Origin: CALXXL01 sp034926605
GTDB taxonomy: Bacteria; Verrucomicrobiota; Lentisphaeria; Victivallales; Victivallaceae
Direction: 5' to 3'
Assembly: GCA_034926605.1 (NCBI GenBank)
Contig: JAYFQV010000001.1
Location: 1-64,000 of the forward strand
DNA length: 64,000 bases
Below are positions 58,959-64,000 of this stretch, piece by piece; the first letter of the stretch is position 1, and every line of letters begins with the position of its first letter. A program made the position numbers and the translations under genes. Under the pieces are notes generated by a model. It saw only the letters and a list, made by a program, of their open reading frames with translations, had not been told where the DNA came from and ran no database searches.

Positions 58959-59819
58959 TCAACGGACTTTGCCGTCATACTCGTCGTTCCTTATCTGCTG
59001 CCTGAGAATTGCGGAAAACATGTCGGAGGTAAGCACGGCACGGGCCCGGATGATGTCATTTTTCCAGTTGAAGGTCGCCGCGTCCGGCATGGTACGGCGA
59101 AGATCGCGGTCGCCGCGGGCGGCTTCGCGCGCCCTCGCCGGCCAGATCATGCGAAGCTCTTCGCAATAACGCTTGGCCGCCAGGTCGTCGAACATGGTGA
59201 ATCTGCCCTGCGCCGCCAGATAATCGCCGTCTATCCCAACTGAAAAATCGGCGCGCAGCATGTAGTTATGATCGTCCTCCGCCATCTTCAGCGTCCCGAA
59301 ACACGGCAATTCGAGATAAGGCTCCGCCCGCTTGTACAGCTCCTCGCCCATGCCGCGGGCGGAGGTGGAAAAATAGCGGTCCAGCGACTCTTTTCTGCCG
59401 ACCATGAAAACGCCGGCGGCCAGCGGCGACACGATATATTCGTCATCCACCAGCAGAGCTTCGCGCTCCTGATATGTTATCCGTTCGGCCGGCATAGCTC
59501 CGGCAGTGCGCTTGAAACATTCGGCCAAATCATCAATCCCGGCGGCATTTTCCGTCATCACTACCGCCAGCGCCATGTTCCAGTCGTCACCGCTCTTGAA
59601 AAACGCCATCACCTTACACGGCTGAACCGGGATTCCCAACTCGCAACGCACGGCGGTTGCAAAAGCCGATTCCGACCACTCCTTGGATAGATCAAGCCAA
59701 GCCACGCCGTCGGCGTAGCCGGGGGCGTACTGCTTCATCGTCTCGAACCCGGGCTCGCTGTCCCAGGCCGAAAGCGCGAACGCGGCGAGCATCACCGCCA
59801 CTCTCAGAATCATACGCAT
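58959..59819 (-). CDS. Array member J: first gene, most diverged secreted paralogue
   Basis: A 286-aa exported protein at the promoter-proximal end. Signal about 1-18 (MILRVAVMLAAFALSA), then FETMKQYAPGYADGVAWLDLSKEWSES (position of the GSY...SGW block), YIVSPLAAGVFMVG, YLELPCFGTLKM, and a Trp/Arg-rich second half. The match to the others is weak and rests on size, position, signal and block order. The ATG at 59819 follows GGGGAAGAAAAT; the longer frame would include the promoter region. Confidence 0.6.
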   Translation of the reverse strand: MRMILRVAVMLAAFALSAWDSEPGFETMKQYAPGYADGVAWLDLSKEWSESAFATAVRCELGIPVQPCKVMAFFKSGDDWNMALAVVMTENAAGIDDLAECFKRTAGAMPAERITYQEREALLVDDEYIVSPLAAGVFMVGRKESLDRYFSTSARGMGEELYKRAEPYLELPCFGTLKMAEDDHNYMLRADFSVGIDGDYLAAQGRFTMFDDLAAKRYCEELRMIWPARAREAARGDRDLRRTMPDAATFNWKNDIIRARAVLTSDMFSAILRQQIRNDEYDGKVR

Positions 59820-59868
59820 ATTTTCTTCCCCGCCCCTGTAAATAGGTCCTTTTTTACATATAGACACT

Positions 59869-59897
59869 AATTTAGCGCAGGCGGCCTGAAAAATCAA
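59869..59897 (-). promoter_or_regulatory. Promoter of the ten-gene array
   Basis: Minus strand: -35 TTGATT (59892-59897), 17-bp spacer, -10 TAAATT (59869-59874), 50 bp before the J start. A small palindrome CAGG-CGG-CCTG (59878-59888) lies in the spacer. Confidence 0.65.
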
Positions 59898-59930
59898 CCC
59901 TTTTCAACATTTTTTCCACACGATTCCATT

Positions 59931-59959
59931 TTGCAATTATTTTTGAGAGATGCTATATT
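59931..59959 (+). promoter_or_regulatory. Promoter of cstA
   Basis: -35 TTGCAA (59931-59936), 17-bp spacer, -10 TATATT (59954-59959), 40 nt before the ATG. Confidence 0.8.
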
Positions 59960-59998
59960 TAAGTAATTATAACCAACGATAAATGGAGAATCGGTAAA

Positions 59999-61549
59999 AT
60001 GCTCAGTTTCGTTTTGGGTCTTGCACTGCTGGTTGGCGGCTATTACATCTATGGCGCATGGATCGAGCGCCTGGTGGAACCCGACGACCGTACAACACCA
60101 TGCCAGGCCCATCCGGACGGCGTAGACTATGTGGCGCTGCCCCACTGGAAAAACATGTTGATCCAGCTGCTCAATATCGCCGGCATCGGGCCGGTGATCG
60201 GCGTTATCATCGGCATCAAATTCGGATCGATCGTTTTTCTGCTGATACCGGTGGGCAACATCATCGCAGGGGCAACTCACGATTTTTTGGGCGGCATGAT
60301 GTCGCTCCGGCACGACGGAGCCAACCTTCCCAGGCTGATCCGGCTCTATCTGGGACCGGTGTACTACTGGATTTTCGCCGGATTCATGGCGTTCCTGCTG
60401 TTGCTGGTGGTGGCGGTGTTCATAAACGTTCCGGCCAGCCTGTTCAACGATATGGTACAAGGATTCATCGCGAAGTCCGCAACATGGCAGACCGGCAGCA
60501 TAATGCCGGGAAAATCCTATTTCTGGCCGGCGGTGGCAGCGGTGTTCCTTTACTATATTGCAGCAACGCTGTTCCCGGTGGACAAGATCATCGGCCGCAT
60601 CTACCCGCTGTTCGGGCTGATGCTGCTGCTGGGCACCGCCGCAATCTTCGGCGCGATCGTGCACACGTTCGACCTCAACGCCGGCATGGACCTTCTTTCG
60701 CAGTCCGATGGATTCACAAAAAACATGTGGACCGCCGGCAACAACCATCCGATCATCCCGCTCCTGTTCGTGACCATAGCCTGCGGCATCATTTCCGGCT
60801 TCCACGCCACCCAGTCGCCGATCATCGCCCGCACCATGACCAGCGAGCGTCAGGCCCGCAGTTCGTTCTACGGCATGATGGTGGTTGAAGGCATAATAGC
60901 CATGGTCTGGGCGGCGGCGGCGCTGGTAATTTACAACATGTCACCGGAGCTGATGAAGGCAAATCCCAACAGCGTGCTGGTGACGATCACCACCCGCTTC
61001 CTCGGCTCCGGATGGGGAGCGCTTACCGTGATCGCGGTGATCGTGCTGGCCGTCACCTCCGGCGACACCGCAATGCGCAGCCTCCGGCTCAGCCTGGGAG
61101 AAATATTCCACATCGATCAGAAAAAATCGGCCAACCGTATTCTGGTATGCCTGCCGCTCATCGCGATAGTGGCGGTATTGCTGTGGTGGAGCAACCAGAG
61201 CGCAAAGAGCTTCCAAAACCTCTGGAATTATTTCGCTTGGGCCAACCAGGTTCTGGCCGCTTCCACGCTGATGGCGGCAACGGTATGGCTGATCGTGCTT
61301 AAGAAAAACGGAACCGCCGCGCTGGTGCCTGGCATGTTCATGACCTTCATCGTTTCCTGTTACATTCTGTGGATATCTCCGGACCACGGCGGACCGGTCG
61401 GCTTCGGATTCGAATTGAATACCGCCTACTGGATCGCGGGAGCTTTCACCCTGCTGACGGCACTGGCGGTGCTGATAACCGGACGCATGAAACGCCGGGC
61501 CGCCGAGGAGCCATGCTGCTGTACTCCGGACGGGCACTGCAATTACTGA
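59999..61549 (+). CDS. cstA: Carbon starvation protein CstA family (peptide/pyruvate transporter)
   Basis: A 516-aa inner-membrane transporter with about 13-14 helices. The family core is clear: GYYIYGAWIERL, DGVDYVALPHWKN, FGSIVFLLIPVGNIIAGATHDFLGGMMSLRHDG in pieces, GFHATQSPIIARTM, and TSGDTAMRSLRL. CstA members take up peptides or pyruvate under carbon limitation. At about 500 aa it is the shorter form found in many anaerobes rather than the 700-aa E. coli form. Ends with a CCCTPDGHC tail. It has its own promoter, divergent from the array. Confidence 0.93.
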   Translation: MLSFVLGLALLVGGYYIYGAWIERLVEPDDRTTPCQAHPDGVDYVALPHWKNMLIQLLNIAGIGPVIGVIIGIKFGSIVFLLIPVGNIIAGATHDFLGGMMSLRHDGANLPRLIRLYLGPVYYWIFAGFMAFLLLLVVAVFINVPASLFNDMVQGFIAKSATWQTGSIMPGKSYFWPAVAAVFLYYIAATLFPVDKIIGRIYPLFGLMLLLGTAAIFGAIVHTFDLNAGMDLLSQSDGFTKNMWTAGNNHPIIPLLFVTIACGIISGFHATQSPIIARTMTSERQARSSFYGMMVVEGIIAMVWAAAALVIYNMSPELMKANPNSVLVTITTRFLGSGWGALTVIAVIVLAVTSGDTAMRSLRLSLGEIFHIDQKKSANRILVCLPLIAIVAVLLWWSNQSAKSFQNLWNYFAWANQVLAASTLMAATVWLIVLKKNGTAALVPGMFMTFIVSCYILWISPDHGGPVGFGFELNTAYWIAGAFTLLTALAVLITGRMKRRAAEEPCCCTPDGHCNY

Positions 61550-61560
61550 TACCTGCCGTC

Positions 61561-61589
61561 AAAACAAAAAAGCCGGTCGCTTGACCAGC
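61561..61589 (-). terminator. Terminator of the SH3-protein gene
   Basis: On the minus strand GCTGGTC-AAGC-GACCGGC forms a stem (one mismatch), followed by TTTTTTGTTTT. Confidence 0.75.
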
Positions 61590-61599
61590 ATAAAATCGG

Positions 61600-61635
61600 A
61601 ATCCCGGCCGCCGCTCGAACCGGCGGGCCGGGATT
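61600..61635. other. Strong hairpin between convergent cstA and SH3 genes
   Basis: AATCCCGGCCGCCG pairs with CGGCGGGCCGGGATT (one bulged base) around CTCGAAC. There is no T-tract, so it is probably an mRNA 3'-end stabiliser or part of a termination region. Confidence 0.6.
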
Positions 61636-61638
61636 TGT

Positions 61639-62514
61639 TCACTTTGCCTCTTCGACTTTCTCCACCACAAAATAAGGAATCTGCCAGCCGGTGACCACCA
61701 GTTTCTTGCCGGTGACCGCCGCTTTCTTGCCAACGAACTTGTCCAGATCGACCGTATTTTCGGGCATAGCCACCGCCACTCCGGCATCGTTCCATTTGTC
61801 CCAGTTGACCTTGCCCTGATAAAGGACGGCCACCGTGGAGGTTATCTTGCCTTCTCCGTCACGGGCGACCAGCATGTGGGAAGCACCGGAAGCGGCATTG
61901 TCGCTCTTGAGCACTTCCCCCTTAAGCGTCGTGTCCTCGGGCGGAGTGTTGAACCAGCCGCGCATTTTCTCGAACCGCTTGGACATTTCGTCCGGATCGG
62001 CCGGCTTCACCACTTTGACCTCTTCGGCGCTGCGATTGCTGGGAGCCACGCCGCCCTTGTTGCCGGTAAGCTGTTTATAGTCGGAATCGCTCACCGCCAC
62101 ATACTGCGAAGACACATAGCCGAAAAATCCCGGCGGGGGCGCAACTTTCAGCCATTTCGGATTTTTGTCGTCCAGCACCTTGACCTTGGTATCTATCGGC
62201 ACCACACCGTAGCTGTGAAACGCGATGCCCGGCCCATAGCGCAACTGCACCGCGGCGATGGTTTTGCCGTCCTTCACATACTCGGCGGCCATGTAGGCCG
62301 CTGCCGATTCCGGCAGTTCGATCTTGTACCACGCACCCTCTTCGGCGGCTATTTTAACCTCGGAACCGCGGTCGAGCTTGGCTACCACCCCGGCATTGGC
62401 CACCGGCTGGATTCGAACGTTGAGCTTCTGCGGCCTTACGGTGCCGGTAACGCCATCCGCAGCCGCGACGGTCAGCGCGGCGGCGGAGAACAGTGCAAAC
62501 ATCATCTTTTTCAT
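61639..62514 (-). CDS. Secreted bacterial SH3-domain protein
   Basis: A 291-aa exported protein: signal about 1-19. The first SH3 domain starts KLNVRIQP, with RGSEVKIAAEEGAWYKIELP; a second, weaker one (about 88-145) has LRYGPGIAFHSYG and PKWLKVAPP-x-GFFGYVSSQYV. A linker and a C-terminal domain with repeated VAVLYQGKVNWDKW follow. Such SH3 pairs bind cell-wall peptides. No enzyme domain is seen, so it may be a wall-binding or adapter protein. TAGGAGGAAAAT precedes the ATG. Confidence 0.8.
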   Translation of the reverse strand: MKKMMFALFSAAALTVAAADGVTGTVRPQKLNVRIQPVANAGVVAKLDRGSEVKIAAEEGAWYKIELPESAAAYMAAEYVKDGKTIAAVQLRYGPGIAFHSYGVVPIDTKVKVLDDKNPKWLKVAPPPGFFGYVSSQYVAVSDSDYKQLTGNKGGVAPSNRSAEEVKVVKPADPDEMSKRFEKMRGWFNTPPEDTTLKGEVLKSDNAASGASHMLVARDGEGKITSTVAVLYQGKVNWDKWNDAGVAVAMPENTVDLDKFVGKKAAVTGKKLVVTGWQIPYFVVEKVEEAK

Positions 62515-62584
62515 ATTTTCCTCCTATTGCAGAATTGCGGTTTCACAATTATATTAACATAAGCGGTTCGGAGGCGCATGTCAA

Positions 62585-63535
62585 ATGAAATTTGCCGATT
62601 TTATTCGTTACCTGGAGCTGGAGAAGCAGGCAAGTCAGCATACCTCAAGCAGTTATGCACGAGACGTAGCCCAGTTCGCCGAACTGATGAAAATCGACCT
62701 TGAAACTTTCGAGGATTGGGATTCGATCGGCCGTACCGGCGCACGCGATTATTTGTATAAGCTGCACGGGCTCGACCTAGCGCCGGCCAGTGTGCGCCGC
62801 AAGCTGGCAAGCCTGCGTTCGATGTACCGTTTCTTCCTGAGGGAGGAGGCGGTGGGCTCCAATCCGTTCTCCGCATTGGCTTCGCCGCGCAAGGCGCGCG
62901 ATCTGCCCAAAGTGCTGGCGATCGGCGCAATCGACCGGCTGATCGCCGCCATTCCCGCCTACTATGCAAGAATGTCCGACGCCAAACTGATCGCAAATCC
63001 GGCGCTGGCCGGTCTTGCCGCCGCACGGGACCGCGCCTTGACCGAGGTGATCTACTCCGGCGGCCTGCGCATCAGCGAAGCGATCGGCCTGAATTTCTCC
63101 GACATCGATCTGCTCGGGTCCACCGTTTCGGTGCGCGGCAAGGGCAGAAAGGAAAGGCTGTGCGCGCTTGGAAAACCTTCGTTGCGCGCCCTGAAGGAAT
63201 ATCTGAAACTGCGTGGGCGCGGCCGGGAAAAGGAACCGGTGTTTGTGAATTATCAGGGGGAAAGGCTCACCGCCCGCAGCTTCCAGCGCAACCTCAAAAA
63301 CTATCTCGCCACCGCCGGACTGCCGCCTGACTACACTCCGCACAAACTGCGGCACAGCTTCGCCACCCATCTGCTGGACGCCGGAGCCGACCTGCGCAGC
63401 GTACAGGAAATGCTTGGCCATGCCAGTTTGTCCACCACCCAGATATACACCCACGTGAGCGTGAAGCGGCTGAAGGAGGTCTATGACCGCACCCATCCGC
63501 GCGCCCGCCGGAAAAACGTTGAAAAACAGGATTGA
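62585..63535 (+). CDS. xerC: XerC/XerD-type tyrosine recombinase
   Basis: A 316-aa site-specific recombinase, expected to resolve chromosome dimers at dif. It has the N-terminal SAM-like core-binding domain (about 1-90) and the full catalytic set: Arg in SGGLRISEA, Lys in GKGRKER, HKLRHSFATH (H-x-x-R), LGHASLSTTQIYTH with His and the nucleophile Tyr. The length matches Xer proteins. It is a complete gene, unlike the integrase remnant at the left edge. Whether it is XerC or XerD cannot be told without a phylogeny. Confidence 0.9.
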   Translation: MKFADFIRYLELEKQASQHTSSSYARDVAQFAELMKIDLETFEDWDSIGRTGARDYLYKLHGLDLAPASVRRKLASLRSMYRFFLREEAVGSNPFSALASPRKARDLPKVLAIGAIDRLIAAIPAYYARMSDAKLIANPALAGLAAARDRALTEVIYSGGLRISEAIGLNFSDIDLLGSTVSVRGKGRKERLCALGKPSLRALKEYLKLRGRGREKEPVFVNYQGERLTARSFQRNLKNYLATAGLPPDYTPHKLRHSFATHLLDAGADLRSVQEMLGHASLSTTQIYTHVSVKRLKEVYDRTHPRARRKNVEKQD

Positions 63536-63585
63536 ACCAATGAAGAATAGTTATGACGGGATTCCCTCCCGGAGGATCGATTGAT

Positions 63586-64000
63586 ATGGAAAAAACCAAT
63601 GTTCTGCGCCTGCTGGACGCCGCCGGCATCGGTTTTCGCGCATTCGAATACGAGGTTGCCGACGGCAAGCTGGATGCCTGCAGCGTGGCCGCCAAGATAG
63701 AAGAACCGGTGGAACAGGTGTTCAAGACCCTGGTCACCGAGGCGGCGGGACCGGCTTATTTCGTGTTCGTCATTCCGGCGGCGGCCGAGCTTGACCTCAA
63801 GAAGGCGGCAAAAGCCGCCGGGGTAAAAAGCCTGGCCATGCTGCATCAGAAGCAGCTGCTGCCGCTCACCGGTTATGTGCACGGAGGATGCTCTCCGGTG
63901 GGAATGAAAAAGCAGCTCCCGACGTTCATCGACGAAACCGCAATCCTGTTCGACCACATCTGCGTCTCCGGCGGCAAGGTGGGGCTCAACCTCGCGATAG
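63586..64000 (+). CDS. ybaK: YbaK/EbsC Cys-tRNA(Pro) deacylase, cut by window end
   Basis: The first 138 codons are visible: MEKTNVLRLLDAAGIGF, EQVFKTLV, YFVFVIPAAAELDLKK, LTGYVHGGCSPVGMKK and SGGKVGLNL. These match YbaK/EbsC, which removes cysteine or proline from mischarged tRNA-Pro. The family normally has about 155-160 aa, so about 20 codons lie beyond the window. GGAGGATCGATTGAT precedes the ATG at 63586. It lies 50 bp after xerC. The prolyl-tRNA synthetase in this window has its own editing domain, so the two complement each other. Confidence 0.93.
   Translation, partial: MEKTNVLRLLDAAGIGFRAFEYEVADGKLDACSVAAKIEEPVEQVFKTLVTEAAGPAYFVFVIPAAAELDLKKAAKAAGVKSLAMLHQKQLLPLTGYVHGGCSPVGMKKQLPTFIDETAILFDHICVSGGKVGLNLAI

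Larger units (their letters stand above)
50005..59819 (-). repeat. Tandem array of ten paralogous secreted proteins
   Basis: Ten consecutive leftward genes of 286-360 codons. Each has a signal peptide (one a lipoprotein), a first helix-strand block, a central block and a C-terminal block of similar spacing. Six of the nine junctions lie within 9 bp or overlap; the others are 51, 90 and 114 bp. Similarity is clear in amino acids but not at the DNA level, so the array is old and has diverged. One promoter lies before the first gene. Confidence 0.8.

Noticed and set aside
50005..59819. The array as a CRISPR locus or a surface-antigen cassette store
   Set aside because: There are no short identical repeats with spacers, no silent truncated copies and no DNA-level identity; each unit is a full gene with signal peptide and binding site.

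Overview
This is a 64 kb chromosomal window of moderately high GC (AT-richer at the left edge and near 22.6-24.7 kb). It reads as an anaerobic or facultatively anaerobic Gram-negative bacterium: many signal peptides and lipoboxes, lipid A L-Ara4N genes (arnB, arnT, arnC), a tail-specific protease, NAD-linked PyrK/PyrD (class 1B) and GlpA-type FAD enzymes with an [2Fe-2S] tail. The abundance of paralogous secreted proteins, DUF4349 lipoproteins and an M56 sensor protease fits the PVC superphylum, possibly Lentisphaerota/Victivallales. That placement is an inference; no rRNA gene is present.

Layout. 0-1 kb: a decayed tyrosine integrase beside tRNA-Val. 1-4.7 kb: an envelope cluster of two DUF4349-type lipoproteins, two microproteins (49 and 45 aa) and a coiled-coil protein. 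4.9-10.2 kb: a trpB-proS-nifU-nifS-DUF493 operon. 10.4-14.5 kb: a frameshifted lipoprotein, a ZIP transporter and a glycerol-3-phosphate-dehydrogenase-like flavoprotein operon with DUF1667. 14.6-18.8 kb: a BlaI repressor and a very large M56 sensor protease. 18.9-24.5 kb: a GH30 glycosidase divergent from a YfcE phosphoesterase, a polytopic membrane protein, two AT-richer genes and tRNA-Asn. 24.8-33.9 kb: Tsp protease, an anti-sigma kinase/STAS pair, AsnB, PyrK-PyrD, DUF1015, an alpha/beta hydrolase and an Rrf2 regulator, all rightward. 33.9-39.1 kb: a frameshifted acetyltransferase, small envelope proteins, a DUF3089 hydrolase, a BASS transporter and two SIMPL proteins. 39.1-46.3 kb: arnB-arnT-arnC-holA and an acyltransferase-lipoprotein-esterase operon. 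46.4-50 kb: rpmE, prfA, a DEDDh exonuclease and an SGNH hydrolase.

50.0-59.8 kb: the most striking region, ten consecutive, same-strand, mostly overlapping or near-abutting genes for paralogous secreted proteins of about 290-360 aa. They appear to be driven by one promoter near 59.88 kb. They share an N-terminal GS[YF]-x-x-L-A-x-x-V-P type motif, an SGW motif in many copies, and a mid-protein 'APDW...LGINPE...K..FG' core. Some have acidic or Ala/Pro-rich tails and one is a lipoprotein. I cannot assign a function; the general layout recalls DUF3352-like extracytoplasmic proteins. The ectodomain of the M56 sensor at 14.6 kb seems to carry two modules of similar layout, which would link the array to envelope sensing if confirmed. 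60-64 kb: cstA, an SH3-domain protein, xerC-type recombinase and a YbaK/EbsC deacylase cut by the window end.

Promoters are recognisable at many gene starts as TTGAAA/TTGCAA-like -35 boxes, 16-17 bp spacers and an unusually uniform TATATT -10 box.
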